A stretch of DNA of 64,000 nt from Chaetorhynchus papuensis (lineage: Eukaryota > Chordata > Aves > Passeriformes > Rhipiduridae), in contig VWYX01000219.1 of the NCBI GenBank assembly GCA_013396525.1, positions 558,001 through 622,000 of the forward strand. The letters are read 5' to 3'. The stretch's first letter is position 1; each line of letters starts with the position of its first letter. Below the pieces are notes generated by a model that made no database searches, was not told the DNA's origin, and was given only the letters and a program-made list of their open reading frames with translations. A program made the position numbers and the translations under genes. This document shows positions 38,790 to 49,186 of this stretch, piece after piece.

Positions 38790-39075
38790 GCTACGCGCAG
38801 CAGTTCCCTCACCCCGCACACCCCCACGCGCTGCAGTAAAACCTGTCCGGGGCCGTGCTGGCAGCGGAGACAAAGGGACGGATCCGTCACTGTCCTGTGA
38901 GCAGATCCGAAGTGACCGGGGAAAGGCAGCAGCCGGGTGCCCAGCGGAGCGACAAACGCAGCAACAGGCGCGCCCAGCCCGGCTCCCGGCGCTCCCGGGG
39001 AGCCGAGCGGCGGCTCCAGCACCGGCATCAGCCCCCGCTGCCAGCGCCGCGCCCCGGAGCGTCCTGCCAGGGTGC
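38790..39075. promoter_or_regulatory. Small CpG-rich patch without an assigned gene
   Basis: About 290 bases rich in CpG stand out against AT-richer surroundings, 5.4 kb after BRAT1 and about 6 kb before the next island. No start codon with a conserved frame or clear gene follows on either strand. It could be an alternative AMZ1 promoter, a non-coding RNA promoter or a regulatory element. Confidence 0.5.
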
Positions 39076-42000
39076 TGGGACCACAGCTACCCACTCTCAG
39101 AAACTACTGCTGCTAATTATACCCTTCCCTAATGAATTCTCTTCTGCTCCATCCACGAAAGCCTCCATTTCCAGTAACAGCAGTAACAGATCTTGCCGAC
39201 AGCCCTAAGAACACGCGAGTCGCTGGCGGGGTCAAGGCTCACCCGTGTGGACAAAGCCAACTTGGCTGTTGCCTTTGGTCACTATCCCCGTATCAGCGTA
39301 GTAAACACTTCTATTTTGCACATTACACCGCAGCAAAACGTGATTTTTTTTTTCTCCTTCTATATTTTATCCATAAGCACAGCACTTTTCCTGGCTGCTC
39401 TCATTGCTCAGCTTGCTTCACCAGTCAGAAAAAGGAGCGTGCCTCGCGCTGGTGGTAGAGCCCAGTGTCTCTGTTCTCCAAATCCTGCAGCACGGGGTGA
39501 ATATTGCAGCGCAGACAAAGGTCTGACTCTCTGGCAGCACTGAACCAGGCAGCTCCAAGGTGCAGCGTGCCGTCTGTCTGTCTGTCTGGCTGGCTGGCTG
39601 CGTGAGAGGCACGTTCTCCATGTGCGCTGGCGGGCACACAGCTCAACCTCGCTGCTACCACAGCCGTGGCATCAGGGAGGGCATAAAAAGAGAAGCCTCC
39701 TGTCACCCTAATTCCTGTTGAGAACTTCTGCCCCGTAGGGATCAGCCTTGCCTTCCCCCCTAGTTTGGGAGCATCTTCTCCGCCCTTTATTTATTTCAGC
39801 GAGATCAAAGATTCATCTCCATGGAAACGCCTGAGCTCAAAGAGTTTCTGCATTACAGCTTTGCATCCTGCACGTAGGGGCTTGGCACCGTTTGTTTGAA
39901 ACAGAAGCTTTGAGATGATCAGCAGTCGGGTCTCTCCAGAAATGGTTTGATGAGCAATAATCAATAACCTGAGCAGCGTGGGCATGTGTGCCACTGACAC
40001 AAACACTGCCGGGTGGAACTGCCTTTCCACTGTGGAATCCGTGGCCCACGAAGAGCACATGAGGGACACTGATATGACTGCTCTTCAGCAGCTGGCATTT
40101 TGTCCCCACATCTGAAATTTGGTAGCACTTCCAGGAGACCAGAGCCATGTGGGCAGAGCTGCTGGAGCCCACCACTGCCCACCCTGTGCTGCATCTCATG
40201 CCTCAGAGGAGGCGGCTGCAAAGCTGCTTGGATTTACCCAAAGGAAACAGCGAGTGGCCCAACACCCAGCCTGGCAAATACCTCATGAATTCTGCATTCA
40301 AACTGCTGCCCAGAGGCCAGCAGTGGCTGGGGCACTGGGTCTGTGTCATTCCAGTGATTTCCCTCCCAGTAGCACCAAGCTCTAATTCCTTCAGTGCAGT
40401 CACTCCTACAACTAGTTCCCAGGAGAGGGAAAATAAAAAAAACCCCTAAATAAACCAGACATGTTTAATGCTATTTTTGTTCCCTTTTCAGCTCACCACA
40501 TGGCCACACAAACTGTTAAACTGTTGTTCTGGGGGCAGGAGCAACCAGCCAGGGGGAAAACTATTCAGACATCCACGGCAGCTGCTGCTGACAGAAAGGG
40601 GCCGTGGAGCTGCAGCCTCGCAGGAAATCCTGAATTCTACTTAACTCTCACATGAAGAAAAGGAGGACAAAAAGGAGTGAAACAGAACTCATTTGCAAGA
40701 CTCACATTTTCACAGGCATATCCTAGGCAGGGTGGGCAGGGAGCGGAGAGCGCGTGGGGCTGCATTAGCACCGGAGCAGAGCTGATAGCATCCACCTGGA
40801 GAGCATCAGCCAGCACCTGGGGCAGGGGGAAGCCCCTTCTCTCAGCACTGCCAGGGGCCCAGATTCTGCTCTTGAGGAAGTCAGACCCCGCCTCACCCCT
40901 GCTTGAGGCAGTGCAGAGCCTCAAGTTGCCCATATGCAAGCAGAATGTGATTTTTATAATCACATTAAAAAATTTCAGAATAGCAACTGTGCAGAGAGCA
41001 ATCCAGCTGCCAGCATTTAGCCTTATCCTAGGGCACAGGCAGAATATGCCAGCCATGAATTAATACTGCATAAGCTGCACCATGCTGAGTTTCATGGCTT
41101 AATTATAAAAGAGAAAGCAATAATCAAGGGATCTGTAAGGCTAATAAATGTTCTGAGAACACCAAATGTGACACCAGAGCCACAGCCAGTGCGACAGGAC
41201 ATGAACGCATTTAAAAAGCACATTAATCACACCCCATGTATTAATTCACAGTTGGTTTCCAGTGACAGCACTTGGCCTTTAGCCGCCTTTGTAGTGTCAC
41301 CAGGCTCAAGCAGATCCTCGCCCAGCCCAGAGCAAACTGGGCTGTGGTCAGTTCCTGAGCCAGAAATCACAGCCATGCGTCAGCCCAACAAGACACAGAG
41401 ATGAGCTCTGACTCAAGGCTCTGCAGCCCTGTGCTTCTCCTCTGCCTTGTGCCTGAGCTCGGTTCAGTGCCCACACCTGTCCTGTTACCCGGAGGTTTCT
41501 GGGTCAGTGATGTGCCCACCTGGCTGCTCAGCACGAGTCACCTGTGAAGGACAGCACAGGGAAAAAAATCAGGCAAATTCTCCAGTCACCTCTGCAGCAA
41601 AGTACTTGAAAACGCTTCTGTTTCTCAGTGCCTCCAACTCTCTCTGCTCTCCATCTCGTATTTCATCTCACTGCAGCGTTTTAATTACGCAGACAGCGCG
41701 TTGCAGGGCTTTGCCTCTCAGTCACAGACCTCCCACCTTCTAAGGGGAGAGCCTGTTTCAGGTTACTGACCATGTGAAACTTGATGTCTCTGCATCTCAG
41801 GGAAAACTCAGATAAACCTTAAAACCGAGGTGTCACCATCAAGAACCTCTCCATCTGCGCTGTCACACAGCCGTCCCCACATTCCTGTAGGCTGAGATGC
41901 CAATGCAGGACAAGACCCAGTCCTGAACTGTTGACATCAGCAAGACACTTCCTGAGCTGAAATGCTGCAGGACACAGTGCCAGGCAGGGCTGCATATACA

Positions 42001-43840
42001 GAAACTTGAAATGCTCCCAGACATCCATTTCTGCCCAATAATTTATTGGAATCAGAAATAGTTTCCTATCTGCAAACATCTCATCCTCTAGCTCTCTACA
42101 AAGGGCAGCTCTTCACAGTTCTCTGCCCAAAGTTCTATTATCAAAGATCTATTTCAAAAGAAATAGCTGCCCTTCTTCCCTTACTAATATTCCCAAATTT
42201 ATCCATGTCCTACTTAACACCTCCTCTGAAACCAGGAAGCGAAAAGCTATTTCTGCTGGACTCAATAAATGGACTCTGCTGAACCCCAGGGAAGACACAG
42301 ACCAGACACCAGGCTGAGTTTAAATCCTGGGATGGATTGCTCAGGCAGCAGCCTTCTCCTTCCTCAGTGTTCCTAGAGCCTAATCAGGAGCCAAGAGGAA
42401 GACAATCACGAAAAGAAATAAATAAACAATCATTCTGTATATTCCCCGGATCTTCTAAGCCAGGCCAAATTTGTACACTGAAGCTGCATTCTCCTGGCTG
42501 TAAAAATATCTATCTGCCCCCTCTTCTGCCTCTGCAACCATCTGGGTACCTGAAATCATGCTTCCTCGTGGGAATGAATCATGGAGCAGCCACACTGCCT
42601 TCCTACGGAGAGGCACAATCAATGGTAAAAAGTGAAGAAGACACTTAAATTTTCCTTAGATTGGCACAAGACTGACTTGGACCAGCCACTGCCTAGACAC
42701 TTGGGCTGATGTCTCAAGAGTCTCTGACTCCAGTCAAAACTCTCAGCTCTGAATAAGCCCATAGTACTAGAAGCTGCCCAGATGCACATGAAGCCTCATC
42801 TAGTAACTTATTTGCAAATAAATGGGTCCCTTTCATCCGCCCACAGATCTTCTGCCCAGTGTTTTCATCTTCACTCCAGAGCTGCTCTCTTTTTCTCTCT
42901 CTTATCTTCTCCCCCAGCATCAGCTGTGGCAGCAGATTGCACTCACTAATCAAAGAGGGGCTGGGCTCTCTCTGTTTCTTCCTTCAAGTCTGTGGCACTA
43001 CAGTGTCACCAGCCAAATGTTTGTTTGCATTAAAGCTCCTCCCCAAGCTGCCAACAGAGCCTGGACTGTGCCAGGACACAGCAGAGAGGGACAATATTGC
43101 TGCTCTGGTGTTGCCTTAGGGACATTGATGCCCCCACTGTCACCTACCAGAAGGTGGCTGCTGCTCTCCTCTTCTGCCACCTCGTCCAGAGGGCAGGGAG
43201 CTGTCCTTCACTGCTGCCAATCCCAGCTGCCTCAGGTTTCTCAAGGGAATCATGGAAAACCTCGAGTGCCACAGTCATGTTGCTGTTCATCCACGTCTCC
43301 ATGAGGTTCATCCGTAGGGCTTTTCAGGGAAGGGTGATGGAGGGAGCTTATCAGTGATGAGTCGTGGTAGGAGATAACAAACACTGCCCCACCCAGTTTA
43401 ACAGCTTGTGAAGGTGATAATAGAATATATTGGTTATTACATTGTAACCTAGGAGAAGATGCACATCTTCCAACTGAGCGGACCATGAAGTCACTGCTCT
43501 GCTCTGCTCTTCATTTGCATTCACTGTATCTAAAAGCTGTGTGCTGATCTCAGTAGATAACTGGCAGCCACAAGGAGTATAAAGCAGCACCATGGAAAAC
43601 AAAAATAAGATTTCCTGCACGTACTGGTGGATCCATGCAATCCCATGAATCCACAAGGAACATATGTCCTTAAGCTGCATGTGCCGGTCTCGGTATTTAT
43701 AAAAAAATCCTGTGACAAGACAGGCTGCAAAACCCCGGAGTTCTGGTTGTATCAACAACAAACAGAAAACTTGAAACCATCCCGATCCCCACCGGTTTCA
43801 TTTGCACCCTAAAGCGAGCAGTCCCACTTCAGGAGTCACT
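39076..43840. other. Intergenic DNA with no gene seen
   Basis: No coding similarity is seen. It includes a GTCT/GGCT simple repeat (39572-39600), a block with TCF/LEF-like motifs near 39.8 kb and a short inverted repeat at 40944-40966. Confidence 0.5.
39572..39600. repeat. Compound tetranucleotide repeat (GTCT)n(GGCT)n
   Basis: Four GTCT units pass directly into three GGCT units, so one unit type probably arose from the other by a single substitution and then expanded. Confidence 0.85.
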
Positions 43841-44112
43841 GAAAAATCCAATCCAGGTTTCCCCCATTCCATATTCTGGGAAAAAAATAAAAAATCCGGG
43901 TTTTCCCCTGAATCCATTCCATACTCTGGGAAAAATCCAGTCCGGGGTTTCACTCCAAATCCATTCCGTACTCAGGGAAAAATCCAGTCCTGATTTTCCT
44001 CAGAGTCCATTCCGTACTCCGGAAAAAAACCAGTCCGGGTTTTCCAACCCGAATCCATTCCGTAGTCCGGGAAAAATCCCATCCGGGTTTTCCCCCATGC
44101 CGCACTCCGTAC
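43841..44112. repeat. Minisatellite, unit about 47 bases
   Basis: Five full units begin at ATTCC positions 43866, 43916, 43963, 44009 and 44057 (lengths 50, 47, 46, 48 and about 45), with partial units on both sides. Each unit has the order ATTCCRTACTC, GGGAAAAATCC, ATCCGGGTTTTCC. Copies differ by scattered substitutions, so the array is not a recent perfect expansion. Confidence 0.9.
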
Positions 44113-44952
44113 ACCTGCCTTTGCCTGATTATGAGAGCAGCAAATTGGGGCAATTTTTCACCAGCGACGCTGCCAGTGCCTTCAGAGCAATGCAGGTCCC
44201 GGGCACGCAGTCTGCAGCAGTGATAGTCTCAGCCCGGTGCTTGCTAACCCTTGCAGCACGGTCCGTGGTCATCTGTCCACTCCCACGGCCACCACGGCTC
44301 TGGCAGGACGTTCTGCTGGCCCTTTTAAGGCCCGTGGTTGTGCTGGATGTGCAGATGGCATTTGGGCTTCCAGGACCACTACAGCTCCTGAGGTTGTAAA
44401 ATATATTTTTTTCCTAATTTCAGTTTATGTCACTTAGGGACACGCTTGAGTCCCAGCCAGGGTATTCCTTTTTCCTCCCATCCAGGGATGGCAGAAATGA
44501 GGGATCAAAGCACTGAAGAGGATCAAAACATGAAAGGCAGAAAAAATGAAGCCGTGAAGAAACGGGAATAGAGATGCACTCCTTTAATGTAATTAACCTT
44601 TCCAAGAACAAATAACATTCCCGAATTAAAGGACATCGTGGGACACAAAAATGCATCCAGGTCATATGGGAGCGATGCCGTGAGCGAGGCACCAAGGCGA
44701 ATGCAAGCACGGCTCGCAGGGCGGGGATGGCACCAGCCACCGGCACAACCAGTCCCCAGACACCTGCTCCTCGCCCAGCTCTCATTAGAGCACAGATTAA
44801 AGGGTTTCCACCCCCCGGCATTGCCGCGCTGCTCAGCCCCGGGTTCTTTAGGGAACGCGCTTCCCAAAACGAGGGCTGCCTGCGCTCCCGCTCCCCTCCC
44901 AGACTCCAGAGGCTGAGCGGGACCCGCGGCCGCCACCGCCCCTCCCGGGCCC

Positions 44953-45057
44953 GTCCTGTCCCCGCACCCCGTGTCCCCTCCCGGAGCCCGTGTCCTGTCC
45001 CCGCACCCCGTGTCCCCTCCCGGAGCCCGTGTCCTGTCCCCGCACCCCGTGTCCCCT
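44953..45057. repeat. 39-base GC-rich tandem repeat, about 2.7 copies
   Basis: The unit beginning GTCCTGTCCCCGCACCCC recurs at 44953, 44992 and 45031 with an exact 39-base period and almost no differences. The minus strand carries repeated G-runs. Confidence 0.9.
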
Positions 45058-45212
45058 CGTCCCGGGCGGGCCCGGCCGCTCCCCCAGCCCGGCGCCGCGG
45101 GCGCTCCCCGGCGGTTGCCCCGCACCCCGGTAGGAGGCGGCTCTGGGCGGCCGCTCGGCGAATCCCGCGGGCTCTCGACGCCGGGGCCGAGCCCCCCTTT
45201 GCTCCCCCTTTT

Positions 45213-45275
45213 CTTCCTCCTCCTCCTCCTCCTGCTGCTCCTCCTGCCGCTGCCGCCGCCGCCGCCGCTGCCGGG
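45213..45275. repeat. CTC/CTG then GCC triplet run
   Basis: A run of CTC triplets passes through CTG into five GCC/GCT triplets. It lies just before the proposed AMZ1 exon 1 donor and so probably within the 5' untranslated leader. Confidence 0.8.
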
Positions 45276-45357
45276 CTCCGCTCCGCCTCGCCAGCCTGAG
45301 CCGGGTGCCCCGGCCCTGCCGCTCCTCCCGGCCTCCGCAGTCCCGGCCCGGCGGGCG
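45276..45357 (+). other. AMZ1: Proposed 3' part of AMZ1 untranslated exon 1
   Basis: A strong donor GTGAGT begins at 45358 inside the CpG island, and the next plus-strand acceptor that leads into a known coding exon is at 52617-52618. The transcription start is not visible, so only the 3' edge is proposed. I infer a non-coding first exon because AMZ1's ATG sits 14 bases into the next exon. Confidence 0.5.
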
Positions 45358-46966
45358 GTGAGTCCTGTCCTGTCCCCCCGGGCGGGTCAGAGGGGTTGCG
45401 GGGTCGCCTCATCGGGGGAGGGCACGGCCAGGCGGGAAGGGGGGTTCGGGCGGTCCCGGCGTGCGGCGGGACCCCCCTGGCGGGTTGGGGCATCTCTCGG
45501 GGTGATGGGCACCGCCCCCGAGGTGATGGGCATCGCTCCGCGGGTGAGTGTGGCCGGGTTCGGGGTGGTGGGCAGCCCTTTCCCGGCAACGGCATCGCTC
45601 CCCGGGTGATGGTGGCCGTGCTCGGGACATCGTCCCCCGGTGGCGGCGGGTCACGCTTAGGGCATCCCCCTCCGGGGGCTGGTGACCGCGCTTGGGGCAT
45701 CTCCCGCCGGCGATTAGAGACTGCGCTCCGGGCATCATCCCCACGGGCTCCAGGGGTCCTGCCCGGGCACTCTTGGTGCACCCTTCCGGGGGTTTGCGGT
45801 GCCGGGGGCTGAGCTCGGTGTTCCTGCTGGGTGCATGGTCCCAGAGTGCTGGGAGACTTGTTCCCTGTCTGCACACCCACCCCGTGGGATTCCCGCACCG
45901 GGGACCAGCATCAACAGCCCCTTTTCCACATCAGCGGGGCCGGGGGTGTCCAGGTGTCCCAGGAGCAGCACCTGCTTCTGCAGCCCTTCCAGAACACGCC
46001 TCGTATGCAGCAACCCTCCGGCCGGCAGAGCTGGCTGGTGATCAGGGTACAGCCGGCCCCTACGAAATCGTGGATTTGGGCTCTCTGTCCCCCCCAGACA
46101 TACTGGCTGTAGTAGTACCTTGGACCCCGCTCCTTCTCCTTGGCTATGAAATGGCCACAAACATCCCCGACCTGGCGGCACCACTCAAAAAGCACTTGAT
46201 GTGTTGGGAGGAGGCGGCACCGCGCTCCTGTGCCTTTATACCGCGGGCTGAGCCACTTTTATAACGCCCGTGCTCCAGGGAATACCCACCCTTAGCTATA
46301 CCTGTTTGGGAGTTCATCCGTATGGAAAACGCAGCCGCTTTTCCTGGCTAACACTGGGGTTGTCTCGCAGAGACCATTTAGTCCGTCTAGACAAGTATGA
46401 TGAAGAGCAAAGTGCCTGGAGTCGTGAGTGATTAGAGCTCGGGTATCTCTGCAGTGCTACGTTTGTTGTACAGCTCTGATAGACGCTGCTCGGTGCTTTT
46501 GGGTCTTTGGTTAGCAAGTGCACAGCACGCAGACATGGATTCGGGAGGATTATTTCATGCCAGAGCCAGGGAAAGGAGAACACAGCCAGCCCTTCATCAC
46601 ATGTGTGCATGGGAGAAGCATCAGAGGCAGTTTAACCAGACTAAAATGAACAGAGAAAACAATGAAAATGGTGAATAAACGGGTGATGAGGGGGAGGAGG
46701 GGGAAAGGCACATACTGCCAGCTTACTTTCTAAAGGGTGGCACAGAGAAGTTCATGAATGTTTGTGTGACACTTAGAGAGCCTCAAACAGCAGGCACTGA
46801 AAAATAGGGTAGCGCTTTGTACGAGCATAGAATAAATAAAATCCATAGAAGAGAAGGCAGAAACAAGGGATAATGTATGTCCTCAGCACATATTAAAATG
46901 AAGCACAGCGTATTCGGAGAGCAGGCTTTAACACAAAACAAAATCAAGGGCAAACTGGATGTGTTT

Positions 46967-46990
46967 GTGTTCTTAAATACTTAAGAACAC
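46967..46990. repeat. Perfect 10-base inverted repeat with 4-base loop
   Basis: GTGTTCTTAA and TTAAGAACAC are exact reverse complements separated by ATAC. Confidence 0.85.
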
Positions 46991-49125
46991 TTAAATAAGA
47001 ATATTTAAATGAGGACAGATGGAAGCGTCTTCCTCCATCTTAGGTATTTAATGACCTTTACAAATCTTGTCTTTCACCTTGCAAACCTTTTTTTGCATAT
47101 TGTTGAGCTGTCCATCTAACTCCTCCCGCAGTCCAAGTTAATTAATGAGGCAGATTCCTGGGAGGACAAACTTCCAGGACTGAGTCTTGCAGCAGTAGCA
47201 CATCAATCACAGTTCCAATAGGACGGGCAGATTCTCCTCCTGGTAAATGCTCATGTGAATCCCTGAAGGTTTCCACAGCACCAGGAATGACTCTTCTCGA
47301 GACCATCTGTTTCTGAGCCACAGGCATATTCTAGAGACGTTCCACACAAATATTATTGGGATCTGGCACTATGTGAGGCCAGAAGGCTTTATCTGAGTTT
47401 GTGGGCTGGAACACACACAGATCTGACTCAGTGCTTTGTGGCCCTTTAATGCCAAGCAAACAGAGGATGCCACAGCTCCACGGGGTGCAAGTACAGGGCT
47501 GAGCAGGGCCAGAGTGGATTTTCTCTGTGAGCAGAGTGGATTGATTCTGGAAACTGCTGGGTATCTCAAAATACTCACATTTCAGGTCTGAACCTGGCCA
47601 AATGGATTTGGTGTGATCCCAGAAGCTGAGCCTACCCGGCAGGCAAAGCCTGGCTCTGTGTGAGGGGCTGGATTGAGCTCCTCAAGGAAGGAGCTGGACC
47701 AGCAAGAATTTTATTCAGAGCAGAGCTCCTCAGTCAAGAAAAATCTCTTTCTATACATGTCAACAAATAAATTGAGAAAATTGCTTTCAGGCTGTCGTTG
47801 GTGCAATACTGGGAAGCACTGGGAAGGAGAGGCCGATCCTGGAGCAGCAGTAGCAGACACCAAGTGCAAATCTCAGGGAGAGAGCTATTAAGCAACTGGG
47901 GCATGTGTTGATAATTAGTTATCGCTCGTTATGTTTGCTCTGGGCTTTTCATTTCTGTTGACTGGCAATGAATTTTCTGCACTATCACTGCTTGTTTACA
48001 GTACAGCACCTAGCAAACGTAATTAATCAACGTTAAGAGACCCTGCTCATGTCCCTCTGACATCCAAAGAGCCGGGTTAAGTCAGTTTGCCTCCAAATAC
48101 TTCACAAGAGCTGAGAGGGGAAGGGAACAGAGGGAATCTCCTTCTGTGCATCTGCAACCTGCAGTGCCTATGGGAGAGTCAGAGTTAGAAATTACTTACA
48201 AGTTGGCTTATAAAATAAATAACTTCAGAATGACCAGCTTAAAAAATAAATTAAAAAAAAATTACAATCTCTGCAATGTTAGAGTCAAATGCTATACAGT
48301 ACCAAATAAATCCATTGTGCACTGAGTGCCCTTTCTGGACCTGTACAACATGGAATTTCTGCACACAAGACCATCCCTGTCTTGTCAGAATATCCCAAAT
48401 GAACTCACACTGTACAATATTGCCTCGGCCTTTGAGAATCACCCTGTTAGCCCCAGGCACATCTATCCAAGAAAGCAGTGTCAATATATTCAAGAATAAA
48501 TGACATATCTATGAATTACAAACAGAATAATTCATAGGTAATTTTCAATTACAGAGAATAATTTATATGTGTCTGATTTGCAAAGAGAATAATTTATGAG
48601 TAACCCGAATTACACATGAAGCACATTAACAGGTTACTGTGGGAAAGGGAGTGTACAGACTGCTCAGGTGACATGTGCTGAGCCTGGATTTTGGGGCATT
48701 TCTTGTGAAAACACTCCCCATGAAAATGAAATCTGTCAGATTCCATAGTAAGCAGATTTGTGTAATGTGCCCAATCTGATCTGAAACCTCTGAGAGTTGC
48801 TGAAAGCCGGACACAGAGGATGTATTGGAGCTCCTGCCACAAGCAGAAAGGCCACAACTGGGGTCCTATAACATAATCACTGGCAAAGGCTGCTGCCAGG
48901 AACACACAAAGAGCCCAGTGCCAAAACCCTTAGATTTTTTGTGTCTCCTGTGCACTGATGGGTGTGATGCTGGACAATGTGAAATATACAAATAACAGAA
49001 AAAAAGAGGAGGGTCTCCATGAACAGGATGAGATTCCCAGCACAGGCTCCTTCCCTGCCCCCGGAGCCTGCAGGTGCCAGAGCACAAGCACACGTTCCAT
49101 CCTGCACACAGGGACATGGCTCCTT

Positions 49126-49186
49126 CGTATCATGGAATCACTGAGGCTGGAAAAAACCTCCAAGATCATCAGGTCCAACCTTCATG
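49126..49186 (-). mobile_element. CR1 LINE 3'-end fragment
   Basis: ATCATGGAATCACTGAGGCTGG followed by CCTCCAAGATCATCAGGTCC is the CR1 terminal pattern read from the 3' end, so the copy lies on the minus strand. Only about 60 bases are recognisable. Confidence 0.75.

Larger units (their letters stand above)
44850..45750. promoter_or_regulatory. CpG island, probable AMZ1 promoter
   Basis: About 0.9 kb of dense CpG DNA with no TATA box. It contains a 39-base tandem repeat, CTC- and GCC-triplet runs and a consensus donor at 45358. It is the nearest island upstream of the AMZ1 coding exons on the same strand. Confidence 0.7.

Noticed and set aside
42822..43304. 160-codon plus-strand frame in intergenic DNA
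   Set aside because: No conserved motif, no splice partner and Ser/Pro/Leu-rich random-looking composition. A CpG island or strong start context is missing.
44420..45898. A 492-codon minus-strand reading frame across the AMZ1 CpG island
   Set aside because: Very GC-rich DNA has few stop codons. The translation is low-complexity Pro/Gly/Arg with the 39-base repeat read as protein repeats, and it matches no family.
45692..46264. Overlapping long frames on both strands, with two minus-strand TATA-like motifs at 46232-46239 and 46255-46262
   Set aside because: Three frames are open at once, which composition explains. The minus-strand frame nearest the TATA motifs begins at GTG and shows no family similarity or convincing splice partner. 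The TATA pair alone is not enough to call a gene.
48512..48600. AT-rich stretch with three loose copies of an ATTACA...GAATAATTYAT motif
   Set aside because: Spacing and sequence vary too much to define a repeat unit with confidence, so it is only mentioned in the intron entry.
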